Origin: Acetilactobacillus jinshanensis
GTDB lineage: Bacteria; Bacillota; Bacilli; Lactobacillales; Lactobacillaceae
DNA: 64,000 nt
NCBI RefSeq assembly: GCF_004359375.1
Contig: NZ_CP034726.1
Location: 1,426,001-1,490,000, forward strand
Reading direction: 5' to 3'
Part shown: piece by piece, positions 51,262 to 61,349 of the stretch
How the letters are laid out: each line of letters opens with the position of its first letter
Position numbering within the stretch: the first letter of the stretch is position 1
Position numbers and translations under genes: made by a program
Notes under the pieces: generated by a model
The model's database searches: none
What the model saw: only the letters and a program-made list of their open reading frames with translations
Told to the model about the DNA's origin: nothing

Positions 51262-52170
51262 TTATCGATTATTTTTCTTAATTCGATTTTCTGAAAGAAC
51301 CAATAAATCCTTCAAATCATCTTCACTATACTTGTAACGATTACCACAGAACGAGCAAACAACGCTAGCACCATGATCTTGATCGATCATCGTCTTAATC
51401 TGTTTAGGATTTAAGCCAGCGATGTCGCGACCAAAGTTCTTCTTTGAGCAGCTGCATTTAAACTGAACCGGCATTTTCTGAAGATAATTTAGGTTCTCAC
51501 GACCGAAAACGTAATCGATCACCTTCTCAGGCTGATCATCTTCGGATAATAATTGGGTGATCTTAGGAGCCTTCTTAATTCGCTGTTCAACCTTGGCAAC
51601 CTGTTTATCAGTGGCACCAGGCATCTTCTGGATTAAGTAGCCACCAGCGGCACCAATCGTGTCGTTAGCGTTAACTAAAACGGATACATCCAAAGCTGAT
51701 GGGATTTGCTCAGACTGCTTTAGGTAATACGTAAAATCATCACCAATTTGACCAGAAGCTAAATGAACGTTACTGGTGTATGGCTGACGATCACTACTCA
51801 AGTTCTTAATGACCTGCATAAAGCCATCTTTACCAACGGCCTTACCAACGTCAACTTCATTCGCATCATTGGTTGGTAATTCAACCTGAGGATTTTGAAC
51901 GAAGCCCTTAACGTCACCGTTAGCGTTAGCGTCAACTAAGATCAAGCCAACGGGACCTTTACCATAAATTCTAATCGTCATTGACTGACCCGCTTCTAAA
52001 ATTGAAGCGGATAACATCAAACTAGCGACGATGGTCCGGCCTAAGGCAGACGATGAAGCATTGGTCGTCTGGTGCCGTTTTTGAGCTTCAGCAACGGTAT
52101 TTGTAGCGTTAATTGCGTACGCTCTAAATAAACCGTCCTTAGTAATGGCTTTTAATAAATAATCCTTCAT
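51262..52170 (-). CDS. hslO: Redox-regulated chaperone Hsp33
   Basis: 302-residue holdase activated by disulfide formation. MKDYLLKAITKDGLFRAYAINAT at the start and the C-terminal zinc switch CxC (KCSCSK) plus CxxC (CSFC) are intact. AAGGAGA-type site precedes the ATG. It lies between ftsH and dusB as is usual. Confidence 0.96.
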   Translation of the reverse strand: MKDYLLKAITKDGLFRAYAINATNTVAEAQKRHQTTNASSSALGRTIVASLMLSASILEAGQSMTIRIYGKGPVGLILVDANANGDVKGFVQNPQVELPTNDANEVDVGKAVGKDGFMQVIKNLSSDRQPYTSNVHLASGQIGDDFTYYLKQSEQIPSALDVSVLVNANDTIGAAGGYLIQKMPGATDKQVAKVEQRIKKAPKITQLLSEDDQPEKVIDYVFGRENLNYLQKMPVQFKCSCSKKNFGRDIAGLNPKQIKTMIDQDHGASVVCSFCGNRYKYSEDDLKDLLVLSENRIKKNNR

Positions 52171-52197
52171 GTTTTATTCTCCTTACGATCTATTACA

Positions 52198-52230
52198 AAA
52201 AAGGCGTAGGCTAAACTGCCCACGTCTTTT
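52198..52230 (-). terminator. Terminator after ftsH
   Basis: Arms AGACGTGGGC and GCCTACGCCT with two wobbles, followed by T6 on the minus strand, 21 bases after the ftsH stop. Confidence 0.75.
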
Positions 52231-52250
52231 AAAATTAATAATAATTATAA

Positions 52251-54323
52251 TTATTTCTGACTATTGTCAGACGGATCTTTTGGCTGATTATCAGAATCAC
52301 TAGTGGAGTCATTCTTATGACGAGCAGCTTGTTTCTTTTCTTCATCATGTTTTTCCAAAGCCTTTTTAGCTTCTTCAAATGATGCACCGTTCTCATCTTT
52401 GTCTTCACTTGGAAATTCATCTTTCGGCTGATCTTCTGGCATATGACCAGTATCGTATAAGCACTTAATCTGCTTAGCATCTAAAGTTTCGTACTTCAGT
52501 AGAGCTTGAGCAATAATTCGATGCTGCTTACGGTGACTCTGAATAATCTTGTAAGCGACCTGATGAGCATGATCAATAAAGTGTTTAACTTCTTGATCAA
52601 TTTCATAAGCAGTCTTTTCAGAGTAACGCGGGCGATCATATGGACTTTCAGTTGGTGAGATGTATTGAACATCACCCAATTTATCACTCATACCATATTG
52701 AGTAACCATAGCTCGAGCTAAATTAGTGGCTTGCTGGAAATCATTTGAAGCTCCTGATGATTCAGAGTGGAAAATGATTTCTTCAGCAGTACGACCACCA
52801 AGTAGTCCAGCTAATTGTTCCATGGCGTTGTGCTTAGACAATAACTTTTCGTCTTCTTTTGGCAGCATAATTGCATAACCACCAGCACGGCCACGAGGAA
52901 CGATCGTAACCTTATGGACGACTCGAGCATCGTTTAGTACTAAACCAACGATGGTATGCCCAGCTTCATGCGCAGCGACGACATCCAATTCATGTGGACT
53001 CTCAACCGCGTTCTTCTTAGCTGGACCAGCAATTACTCGATCTTCGGCTTCATCAACATCGTCAGGTTCAATTCGAGTCTCATTTCGTTGCGCAGCTAAC
53101 AATGCCGCTTCATTAAGTAAGTTAGCTAAATCGGCACCAACAAAGCCTGGTGTCTGTCGAGCAATTTCCTTTAAATCAACATCTGGTGAAAATGGCTTGT
53201 TCTTGGCATGAACCTTTAGAATTGCGTAACGGCCACGAACGTCTGGACGGCCAACTAAGACTTTCCGGTCAAAACGACCTGGTCGAGTCAAGGCTGGATC
53301 CAAGACATCAGCACGGTTAGTAGCGGCAATGACGATAACACCTTCGTTACCACTGAAACCATCCATTTCAACCAGTAACTGGTTTAACGTCTGTTCACGT
53401 TCATCATGGCCACCGCCGATTCCTGATCCACGTTTACGACCAACGGCATCAATTTCATCAATGAAGATAATGGATGGTGCATGACGTTTAGCCTGTCTGA
53501 ATAAATCACGGACACGACTAGCACCAACACCAACGAACATCTGAACGAAATCAGAACCCGAAATAGCGTAGAAAGGAACGTTCGCTTCACCGGCAACCGC
53601 TCTGGCTAGTAAGGTTTTACCAGTACCAGGGGGACCTTCAAGCAAGACACCATGTGGAATCCTGGCACCCAAACGTGTATATTTCTTTGGGTTCTTTAAG
53701 AATTCAACTACTTCAACTAATTCTTGCTTTTCAGCATCTTCACCGGCAACGTCTGAGAAACGAACTTTGTTCTTCTTACTGTCAGTTGGCTTGACGTGGC
53801 TCTTGCTGAATTTCATAATTCCGCCGCCACCACGGCCAGCTTGGTTCATCATCATGTAGAAGAATAAGATGAAGATTACTAACGGTAAGATGTAGACAAT
53901 TAAGTTAAGCCAGAAGCCGTTTGATTGTTCAGGCTTAGCGTTTAATTTAACGTTATCTTTTCTAGCAGCTTTCGAGATTTCAGCCACGGTACCATTATTC
54001 TTTAGAACACTGGTACTAAAATGACTTACACGATTACCTTTAGAAGAACCTAACCCGGCAAATGAATAAGCGTTATTAGCACTGTGGTTGAGCTGAGATT
54101 TACGGTATTTACCGGAAATCTTGTATACCCCACCGGAAGGTTGAACAGAAAAGTTCTTAACTTTGTTCTTGTGCAAATCACGCATAAATTGACTGGACTG
54201 GATTTCTCTGGTTTGATTGTTACCTCCACTATCACTAATAAAGTAGATAGCGCCCATGATGACTAAGAAGATAACAATGTAAAATAGACTGCTCCTAAAC
54301 AATCCATTTTTCCTATTTTTCAT
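52251..54323 (-). CDS. ftsH: ATP-dependent zinc metalloprotease FtsH
   Basis: 690-residue membrane-anchored AAA+ protease. Two membrane helices (residues about 8-28 and 130-150) flank an extracytoplasmic loop; Walker [14 protein letters not shown], Walker [40 protein letters not shown] and the zinc site HEAGH follow. The tail is charged (Asp, Lys, Ser). ATG at 54323 lies after GAGGAGG; an upstream start adds five residues. Confidence 0.97.
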   Translation of the reverse strand: MKNRKNGLFRSSLFYIVIFLVIMGAIYFISDSGGNNQTREIQSSQFMRDLHKNKVKNFSVQPSGGVYKISGKYRKSQLNHSANNAYSFAGLGSSKGNRVSHFSTSVLKNNGTVAEISKAARKDNVKLNAKPEQSNGFWLNLIVYILPLVIFILFFYMMMNQAGRGGGGIMKFSKSHVKPTDSKKNKVRFSDVAGEDAEKQELVEVVEFLKNPKKYTRLGARIPHGVLLEGPPGTGKTLLARAVAGEANVPFYAISGSDFVQMFVGVGASRVRDLFRQAKRHAPSIIFIDEIDAVGRKRGSGIGGGHDEREQTLNQLLVEMDGFSGNEGVIVIAATNRADVLDPALTRPGRFDRKVLVGRPDVRGRYAILKVHAKNKPFSPDVDLKEIARQTPGFVGADLANLLNEAALLAAQRNETRIEPDDVDEAEDRVIAGPAKKNAVESPHELDVVAAHEAGHTIVGLVLNDARVVHKVTIVPRGRAGGYAIMLPKEDEKLLSKHNAMEQLAGLLGGRTAEEIIFHSESSGASNDFQQATNLARAMVTQYGMSDKLGDVQYISPTESPYDRPRYSEKTAYEIDQEVKHFIDHAHQVAYKIIQSHRKQHRIIAQALLKYETLDAKQIKCLYDTGHMPEDQPKDEFPSEDKDENGASFEEAKKALEKHDEEKKQAARHKNDSTSDSDNQPKDPSDNSQK

Positions 54324-54439
54324 CACGTGCCTCCTCACAATTTATGCTATTAGAGGCTTCAAACAGACTTTACTTGATAAAATCCGTCTCAAGACCTAGC
54401 TATAATATTATCACTATTAAATTTAGCGAGCAAAACTCG

Positions 54440-54982
54440 TTATTTATTTTCGTAAATCTTAGGCTTCAAAATCCCAACGTAAGGTAAATTACGGTAATAA
54501 CCTTCATAATCCATACCGTAACCAACGACGAATTCGTTTGGAACTTTAAAACCGACCCAATTAGGTTTGACATCGACTAGACGACCAGCGGGCTTATCAA
54601 ATAACGTACAAATCCGAATTGATTTAGCACCACGGCCTCTTAAGAGCTTCTGTAAGAAATCAAGAGTCCGACCGGTATCAATAATGTCTTCAATGAATAA
54701 GACGTTCCGACCTTTAACGCTGGTATCAATATCTTTTTGCAACTTAACGTGTCCAGATGATTTAGTACCACCGTTGTAACTAGAAACATCGATAAAGTCC
54801 ATCTGCATGTACGTGTCCATGTTACGGATAATATCAGTCATGAAAATGACGGCACCCTTTAAGACACCAATCACCAACGGTCGTTTTCCACGATACACTT
54901 TATCAAGTGTGTGGCCTAATTGCTGACACCGTTTTTGAATTTGCTGCTGGCTGTAAAGCGTTTTTAAAATATCATTATTCAT
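54440..54982 (-). CDS. hpt: Hypoxanthine-guanine phosphoribosyltransferase
   Basis: 180-residue purine salvage enzyme. RPLVIGVLKGAVIFMTDI, the PRPP loop VLFIEDIIDTGRTLDFL and WVGFKVPNEFVVGYGMDYEGYYRNLPYVG are characteristic. ATG at 54982 is used because homologues begin MNND; it is seven bases after the tilS stop, with GAGGTTAGG upstream. Confidence 0.96.
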   Translation of the reverse strand: MNNDILKTLYSQQQIQKRCQQLGHTLDKVYRGKRPLVIGVLKGAVIFMTDIIRNMDTYMQMDFIDVSSYNGGTKSSGHVKLQKDIDTSVKGRNVLFIEDIIDTGRTLDFLQKLLRGRGAKSIRICTLFDKPAGRLVDVKPNWVGFKVPNEFVVGYGMDYEGYYRNLPYVGILKPKIYENK

Positions 54983-54989
54983 AAGATGC

Positions 54990-56357
54990 CTAACCTCTTT
55001 TTTGAGCCCTTTTAACAATTAACCAATACGGCTTAGCGTTATCAGAAGCTTCTGTAAACGAAGCTTTAACTCCTAATAACGCTAAGCTGAAACCATTTTT
55101 AGTCTTTAATATCTGTGATGAATTACGATCATGGTTCGACAATTTCTTATCAATCCAAATTCGACGGACTTTTTGATGACCACCGTTCTTCAACCGAAGA
55201 ACATCAGAAGACTGACCTTGTCGAACCTTGAGTGGAAAATCAAATTTCGATAAGTTGAATTTAAACTGTTTATGGAACTGGCTTAACGGCTTGCCAAAGA
55301 CACCGAATTCGTCACCATTTAATAAACGATACCATTGATTGAGTTTAACTGAAAACGATGATTTAACGTTAGGTCCACTCAAAGACTGATCCTTAACAAT
55401 ACCAAATTGATGATAATCCTTTTGAAGATGTCGCTGATTACCAACGGCGATCCGACCTTGTGGTCGATCGTTATCGTTCAGTAAAATAATGACTTCATGC
55501 ATCATTGGTGGCGTAATCATTAATTGGGAATCAAATTGACGAAATAATTCGTGTAACATCCCTAATTGAATCACCCGTGAAGATTTCATCAGTGGATCAA
55601 GTTTCCACCAATTATCTCGATCCGTCTTCAAAGGTTTAATCAACCGAGCGTTTAACAGCATGTTATCTTGAACCAATAACGTTAGCTGATGAACATAACT
55701 CCCGATATGGAATACTGCCCGTGGATCTTCTTGAGTCATCCAGGGTAATAAACGATGCCGCATTCGATTTCGAGTAATTTTTAACGAATAGTTCGTTCGA
55801 TCTTCGTACCATTTGATGTGATGCTGAACAGCAAACTTTCGTAAATCATGTTTCGGCGTTTGTAAAAGTGGTCGAATTAGATAACCGTTCGCAAATTTAC
55901 GGCATCGATGAATTCCGGTTAGCTCACGAATGTCACCACCACGAATTAAACGCATCAAAACGGTCTCATCTTGATCATTCAAATGATGCGCCGTCAACAT
56001 CACTGAAGCGTGATGTTTTCTCATGACATGCTTAAAAAATCGGTAACGAAATTCGCGAGCTGCATTTTCAGTCCCTGTCTTCGGGTGATCCTGCTTCCGC
56101 CAATGCGCAACCACCAACGTCAGATGATGTTGATGACAATACTTACGAATGTATTTTTCTTCAGTCACACTAGCTTTTCGTAGTTCATGATTAACGTGAG
56201 CCACAATAATCTGGGGTCGATAGTACTTTAAATGCTCCAGTAAATACAGAAGCACCATTGAATCAACTCCGGTGGAGACCCCAATAACGACACGCGTCTT
56301 TCGGGTCCACCAACGATTGCGTTTGACTTCACTAGCTAACCGCTTAACTAAATTCAA
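54990..56357 (-). CDS. tilS: tRNA(Ile)-lysidine synthase
   Basis: 455-residue enzyme making lysidine at C34 of tRNA-Ile(CAU). The PP-loop reads GVSTGVDSMVLL (the second Gly of SGGxDS is Thr), followed by TAHHLNDQDETVLMRLIRG and RPLL. C-terminal TilS domains with basic patches reach residue 455. Order yabR-tilS-hpt-ftsH is the standard one. Confidence 0.94.
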   Translation of the reverse strand: MNLVKRLASEVKRNRWWTRKTRVVIGVSTGVDSMVLLYLLEHLKYYRPQIIVAHVNHELRKASVTEEKYIRKYCHQHHLTLVVAHWRKQDHPKTGTENAAREFRYRFFKHVMRKHHASVMLTAHHLNDQDETVLMRLIRGGDIRELTGIHRCRKFANGYLIRPLLQTPKHDLRKFAVQHHIKWYEDRTNYSLKITRNRMRHRLLPWMTQEDPRAVFHIGSYVHQLTLLVQDNMLLNARLIKPLKTDRDNWWKLDPLMKSSRVIQLGMLHELFRQFDSQLMITPPMMHEVIILLNDNDRPQGRIAVGNQRHLQKDYHQFGIVKDQSLSGPNVKSSFSVKLNQWYRLLNGDEFGVFGKPLSQFHKQFKFNLSKFDFPLKVRQGQSSDVLRLKNGGHQKVRRIWIDKKLSNHDRNSSQILKTKNGFSLALLGVKASFTEASDNAKPYWLIVKRAQKRG

Positions 56358-56372
56358 CTTAAGGCCTCTTAA

Positions 56373-56891
56373 TTAACTGCGACGACCTCCACGGCCACCA
56401 CGTTTACCTTCAGTATTTTTACGAATTACGGATAAACGGCTTTGACTCTGTTTAAGAAACTTAGACATAAGGTCGTTAAAGCTGCGCTTCCGGTGATAAT
56501 TGTTGTGACCATGATAACGGCCGTGACCATAATTATAGCCATGTTCATTGTGACCATGATGGAAATGGCCATGACCATGTTCACCATGTTCGCCGTGTTC
56601 ATGACGTTCATGATTATGTTCACGACGCTTCTTAAAGTATTCCTTACGTTCACTTTCTGGTAAAGCTCGTTTCATTGATAAACTGATCTTACCATCGTCA
56701 CCAATCTTTAGAACTTTAACGGTAACCGTATCACCAATTTTTAAGACACCATGAATATCTTTAATAAATTTATCAGAAATTTCACTGATATGAACTAGTC
56801 CGGTTTTACCGTCAGCTAACGTAACAAAAGCGCCGAAACTAGTAATCCCAGTTACTTTGCCGGAAACCTTTGCTCCAACTTTAATTTCCAT
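56373..56891 (-). CDS. S1-domain RNA-binding protein with histidine-rich insert (YabR/GSP13-like)
   Basis: 172-residue protein. Residues 1-72 form one S1 domain (GAKVSGKVTGITSFGAFVTLADGKTGLVHISEIS). Residues about 86-138 are a His/Gly/Glu/Asn-rich stretch with HGEHGEHGHGHFHHGH and HNEHGYNYGHGRYHGH, and the tail is basic and ends GKRGGRGGRRS. YabR homologues have a variable linker, but such histidine density is unusual and could bind Ni, Zn or Cu. Function is unproven; ribosome association is known for GSP13. Confidence 0.9.
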   Translation of the reverse strand: MEIKVGAKVSGKVTGITSFGAFVTLADGKTGLVHISEISDKFIKDIHGVLKIGDTVTVKVLKIGDDGKISLSMKRALPESERKEYFKKRREHNHERHEHGEHGEHGHGHFHHGHNEHGYNYGHGRYHGHNNYHRKRSFNDLMSKFLKQSQSRLSVIRKNTEGKRGGRGGRRS

Positions 56892-56979
56892 AAAAAATAA
56901 GATCCTCCTAAAAAGCTAAGGTGCTTTAATTATATCACAAAACCATTCAGAATAAGCACTAATCAAAATGGTGGATTCA

Positions 56980-57348
56980 TTATTTATGTGTGACGTCACG
57001 GGCCACATCGCCGGGTAAACTATAGACCGTCTCGCCAGGTTTATGATAAAAATAACGTTGTCGAATCAACTGCTCCAAATAACCTTTATTATGAAGCTGT
57101 TTAACGTTCATCTTCAATTTACGGTGCTGTGATTTTTCCCGTGAAAGTTCGACCCGATCATTAACAATCTGTTGGTGCAGTTGAGATTTTTGCTGATTAG
57201 CATGAAATAACTGAAGCCCTAACACCAAGATCACTGTAATCATGATCACAATAATAATAATTTCTCGTAAATGATGGCGATGCCGTAGAATCTGTCGCAC
57301 GTGTTTAACGTGCTGCTGATCACGTTCAAAAGCATCTGGATCCCACAT
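56980..57348 (-). CDS. divIC: Septum formation initiator, DivIC/FtsB family
   Basis: 122-residue bitopic membrane protein: His/Arg-rich cytosolic N-terminus, one helix (IIIIVIMITVILVLGLQLF), then an extracellular coiled coil and the small C-terminal domain (KGYLEQLIRQRYFYHKPGETVYSLP). DivIC works with DivIB and FtsL at the division septum. Location between rqcP and yabR is standard. Confidence 0.9.
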   Translation of the reverse strand: MWDPDAFERDQQHVKHVRQILRHRHHLREIIIIVIMITVILVLGLQLFHANQQKSQLHQQIVNDRVELSREKSQHRKLKMNVKQLHNKGYLEQLIRQRYFYHKPGETVYSLPGDVARDVTHK

Positions 57349-57391
57349 TATTTCGTACCTCCATCAAAATTAATAAGTCTAATTATAGTCT

Positions 57392-57697
57392 TTACAGATT
57401 GTTTTTTCGTAAAGCTTCGGCTTCTTTTTTATAATTTCGGTTGTATTTCGTACCTAATACCGTATACATCTGGCTAGCGTCAGCTTTCTTCGTAGTTGCC
57501 AAAATCTGGTCAACCCGGATCGTTAAGGTCTTATTACCAAACTTAATGACGATTTTATCATCGGGTTCAACCTTGGTTGACGATTTCGCAACTCGGCCCT
57601 GAACTGTAATTCGACCCTGGTTAGCAATTTTCTTCGCTACCGGGCGTCGTTTAATAATTCGGGACACTTTTAAGAATTTATCTAATCGCATCATCAT
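57392..57697 (-). CDS. rqcP: S4-domain RNA-binding protein RqcP (YabO)
   Basis: 101-residue protein with the S4 motif MRLDKFLKVSRIIKRRPVAKK and the strand VAKSSTKVEPDDKIVI, as in Hsp15. In Bacillus RqcP acts with RqcH to elongate alanine tails on stalled nascent chains. It lies between mfd and divIC; no rqcH is in this window. Confidence 0.92.
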   Translation of the reverse strand: MMMRLDKFLKVSRIIKRRPVAKKIANQGRITVQGRVAKSSTKVEPDDKIVIKFGNKTLTIRVDQILATTKKADASQMYTVLGTKYNRNYKKEAEALRKNNL

Positions 57698-57724
57698 AAT
57701 TTATTAATCTCCTTTCGATTGACA

Positions 57725-60700
57725 TTACTTAGTGGCTTTTACCGCTCGCTTTGATTTTCGTTTTTTATTTCGTTTCTTAGTTTTAGCTGATTTAGACTTG
57801 GACTTGCCCAATTCATCCCGCCGTTTAGACAGCGATTCAATTAACTTGTAGATATCATCAAGCCAAGTTTCTTTCTTGACCATAAACGGTTGGATAGTCA
57901 AAATCATCTGCATCTTACCGTGTTTCTCGTCAATCGAAGCTTTGAATTGCGTTCTGGCGATTGCTCTCAAGAAGTCAGCTGATGAATATAGGTTGGTGCC
58001 AACTGTGGACATAATGACCGTAATCTTATTCTTGAGCCGGTGAACATTATCAACCAAGGCGTGATCCGCAGCCATTTTGATATGACTGATGGCTAACAGA
58101 CGACGAACTGGTGCTGGGTACTTACCGAAACGATCGACCATATCACGCTTGATTCGATTAAACTGAGCGTCGCTCGACATCTCACGTAAACGCTTGTACA
58201 TTTCAATCTTCTGTTGAGAATCACCAATGTACGACGTTGGCAGATAAGCTTCAACGTTCATCATGACGGTACTATTGGCCTTGCTATTCGGTGTACTGCC
58301 CTGTTTCTTAGCAACGGCATCGTTCAGCATCTGGGTATACATGTCATATCCAACGGAATTAATGAAACCGTGCTGCTGTTTACCCAATAGATTACCAGCT
58401 CCACGGAGTGACAAATCACGCATTGCAATCTTAAATCCAGAACCTAATTCAGTGAAGTCACGAATGGCTTCTAAACGCTTTTCACTTAACGGTGACAGAA
58501 CTTTATTTGGTTTATACATCAGATAGGCATAGGCAACACGGTTACTACGACCGACACGTCCTCTGATCTGATATAACTGTGATAAGCCCATGTGATCTGC
58601 GTTTTCCACGAATAACGTGTTGGCATTTGGAATATCCACACCATTTCCGATGATGGTGGTGGTGACCAAAACGTTAAACTTCTTGTGGATGAATTTGAAT
58701 AACGTGTCTTCCATAACGTTTTCGTCCATTTGACCATCAATGTAAGCAATCCGAGCTTTTGGAACTAGTTTATGAAGTTTTTTAACGGTTCGTTCAATAT
58801 CACCAACTCGATTATGTAAGAAGAAGACTTGACCGCCACGTTCTAGTTCACGGGTAATCCCGTCTTGAATGGCTCCGTCATTTTCTTCCATAACGTAAGT
58901 CTGGATTGGCAAACGATTGGTCGGTGGCGTTTCAATAATCGACAGATCACGAAGACCGATCATCGACATGTTTAAGGTTCGTGGAATTGGGGTTGCTGTC
59001 AACGTCAGAACATCGATTGACGACTTCATCTGCTTAATTTTGTTTTTATGCTTAACACCAAATCTTTGCTCTTCATCGATGATCAATAAGCCTAGATCTT
59101 TAAAGCCAACGTCTTTAGATAATAGACGATGCGTGCCGACAACCACGTCAACGGAACCGTCTTTCATTCCTTTAATCGTTTCACGGATTTGTTTCGGGGT
59201 TCTAAATCGAGACAGAACGCCAACGTTAATATGAAAGCCCTTAAAACGATGCTTCATGGTCTCATAATGCTGGTGTGCTAAGACGGTCGTTGGAACTAGT
59301 AAAGCCACCTGTTTGTGGCCCTCAACGGCCTTAAATGCAGCTCGTAAGGCAACTTCAGTCTTACCATAGCCAACGTCACCGACCAACAATCGATCCATCG
59401 GGTGCGGTTTTTCCATATCGGCCTTAATTTCATCAACACTCCGGGCTTGGTCAGGCGTCAATTTATACTGAAAGTTAGCTTCAAACTGCTTCTGCCGAGC
59501 ATCGTCAGGTGGAAAGGCGTAGCCCTTTTCGTGCGAACGTTTGGCATATAACGTAATTAAGCTACCAGCAATATCTTCAACTCGGCTGGCAACCCGTTTC
59601 TTAGTCCTGGCCCAGCTTTTACCACCTAATTTATTAATTCGCGGGTGACGATCTTCAGCGGAAACGTACTTCTGAATTAAATTTAACTGGGTGACTGGAA
59701 CAAATAATTTCGCGTTGTTTCGGTAGGCAATGCTTAGATAATCACGATGTTTACCATCAATCTTGATGGTTTTCATCCCTAAGTATTTACCAATCCCATG
59801 GTTTACATGGACAACGTAATCGCCCGGCTTTATATCGGTATAACTCTTAATTCGTTGAGCATTAGCGAACGTCTGTCGACGGTGTTGGTGATGTCGAACC
59901 TGGTTAAATAGTTCCGATTCAGTAACGACAACTAGATTAGCGTCTTTAAAAATGAAACCGTTATTTAGCCGTTCTGGAATGATCTGAAATTTCTGGGGAA
60001 TAATATGATCCCAGTTAGTTGGCGTGGCCTTCATGTCAAGAGTGTCTAAATCATTGGTGATCTTCTGCATCCGCTTTTTATTCGCAACCATGATCACAAC
60101 AGTCTGCTTATCCTTAGCCCAGACTTTAGCTTCGGTCTTAAGTAACGGGATTTTGCCCCAAAAGTGCTGCATCGTTCGGGCTTGAATATCCTGGATCTGA
60201 TCGATCTTCAAGCCACCCAGAGTCTTCTTAAACAACGCAAAGAATAACTGTGAAAAGTTACCCCGTTGACACTGTTTCCGGAAATCTAAGCTAAATTTAG
60301 TTCCGGAAATAATTTGGGCTGCTTCTAATTTACCTTCGGTCCAGTGTAGTTCATCCTGAACGATCTGCTTATTCGATTGAATCAACCGGCTATAGTCATT
60401 AAAGATCAGAACGGTCTGCTTCGGTAAGTAATCCATGATTGAATAGGCTTTGCCGTAGAGATCGTTGGCATATAGCAGCCACTGATTATCAGTAGCACCC
60501 TTCTGTAGACCCTGAATAATCGGTTTAATGTTAGCCGTCAGCATGCGCTTTAACTTATTATTTTTAATCGTCTTGTACGCATTATGTAAACGGGTGTTAA
60601 CCTTTTTAGCTGCTGATTGGCGCTGAGCGTCGGTTAAGACAAAATCAGTTGCGGGAAGAATCTTGAAGCTATCGATCTTATTAATACTGGTTTGATCGGA

Positions 60701-61321
60701 CACGTTAAAAATCCGAAGCGAGTCAACTTCGGTATCAAAGAAATCAATTCGAACTGGGTAATCGGCATTTAACGGATAAACATCCACAATCGAGCCACGA
60801 ATTGAGAACTCACCGGGGCCAGACACAAAGTTTTTCCGTGAATAACCCATCTGATGAAGCATTAAACGGAGGTGTTCCAACTTAAAGTTGTCACCGCGTT
60901 TAACGTTAATCTGCGCCTGTTTAAATTCACTGGGTGCTGGTAACATCCGGCGAATCCCGGAAACTGAAGTGACGACCACAACGGGTTTACCAGTCTGTAA
61001 CGCATGTAAAGCTCGAACCCGTTGGGCTCGATAATGAGGCGAACTGGTTGCGACTTCTGCGGCAATTAATTCTTCAACCGGAAATTCGTAAAGTTCATCC
61101 TGGGGGATCACGTTAGCTAAATCATCCGTAACCTGATGCATGTGGTGCAAGTTATCCACCACAAGTAGCATCGGCCGCTGAAGATCATGAAACATGGCGT
61201 CCAGGAATAACGTCTGAGCGGATCCCGACATCCCAGTAATCAACTGTCGAGTCGCCGGCTTTAATTTCTTAACAATGGCTTTATATTGCGGTAACTGAGT
61301 TAAATAACGTGTGAGCTCCAA
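57725..61321 (-). CDS. mfd: Transcription-repair coupling factor Mfd
   Basis: 1198-residue SF2 translocase that removes stalled RNA polymerase and recruits UvrA. UvrB-like N-terminal modules, RNAP-interaction domain around YVVHVNHGIGKYLGM, helicase motifs GDVGYGKTEVALRAAF, DEEQRFG, TATPIPRTL, VTTTIIGNGVDIP, QIRGRVGRS and the C-terminal TRCF domain are present. TTG at 61321 follows GAGAGGAAG; the upstream TTG at 61345 precedes that site. A lysine-rich tail of about 30 residues follows the TRCF domain and is longer than usual. Confidence 0.96.
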   Translation of the reverse strand: MELTRYLTQLPQYKAIVKKLKPATRQLITGMSGSAQTLFLDAMFHDLQRPMLLVVDNLHHMHQVTDDLANVIPQDELYEFPVEELIAAEVATSSPHYRAQRVRALHALQTGKPVVVVTSVSGIRRMLPAPSEFKQAQINVKRGDNFKLEHLRLMLHQMGYSRKNFVSGPGEFSIRGSIVDVYPLNADYPVRIDFFDTEVDSLRIFNVSDQTSINKIDSFKILPATDFVLTDAQRQSAAKKVNTRLHNAYKTIKNNKLKRMLTANIKPIIQGLQKGATDNQWLLYANDLYGKAYSIMDYLPKQTVLIFNDYSRLIQSNKQIVQDELHWTEGKLEAAQIISGTKFSLDFRKQCQRGNFSQLFFALFKKTLGGLKIDQIQDIQARTMQHFWGKIPLLKTEAKVWAKDKQTVVIMVANKKRMQKITNDLDTLDMKATPTNWDHIIPQKFQIIPERLNNGFIFKDANLVVVTESELFNQVRHHQHRRQTFANAQRIKSYTDIKPGDYVVHVNHGIGKYLGMKTIKIDGKHRDYLSIAYRNNAKLFVPVTQLNLIQKYVSAEDRHPRINKLGGKSWARTKKRVASRVEDIAGSLITLYAKRSHEKGYAFPPDDARQKQFEANFQYKLTPDQARSVDEIKADMEKPHPMDRLLVGDVGYGKTEVALRAAFKAVEGHKQVALLVPTTVLAHQHYETMKHRFKGFHINVGVLSRFRTPKQIRETIKGMKDGSVDVVVGTHRLLSKDVGFKDLGLLIIDEEQRFGVKHKNKIKQMKSSIDVLTLTATPIPRTLNMSMIGLRDLSIIETPPTNRLPIQTYVMEENDGAIQDGITRELERGGQVFFLHNRVGDIERTVKKLHKLVPKARIAYIDGQMDENVMEDTLFKFIHKKFNVLVTTTIIGNGVDIPNANTLFVENADHMGLSQLYQIRGRVGRSNRVAYAYLMYKPNKVLSPLSEKRLEAIRDFTELGSGFKIAMRDLSLRGAGNLLGKQQHGFINSVGYDMYTQMLNDAVAKKQGSTPNSKANSTVMMNVEAYLPTSYIGDSQQKIEMYKRLREMSSDAQFNRIKRDMVDRFGKYPAPVRRLLAISHIKMAADHALVDNVHRLKNKITVIMSTVGTNLYSSADFLRAIARTQFKASIDEKHGKMQMILTIQPFMVKKETWLDDIYKLIESLSKRRDELGKSKSKSAKTKKRNKKRKSKRAVKATK

Positions 61322-61349
61322 TGTATTCTTCCTCTCGCTGCACAACTAA

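Noticed and set aside
56520-56600. CCATG/TCATG-like short repeats as a DNA repeat or CRISPR
   Set aside because: They follow from the His-Gly-Glu codon pattern of a coding region; units are irregular and have no spacers.
56442-56663. 73-residue plus-strand frame rich in Met, Ile and Thr
   Set aside because: Shadow of the histidine-rich CAT/CAC codons of the S1-domain gene; no promoter or ribosome site.
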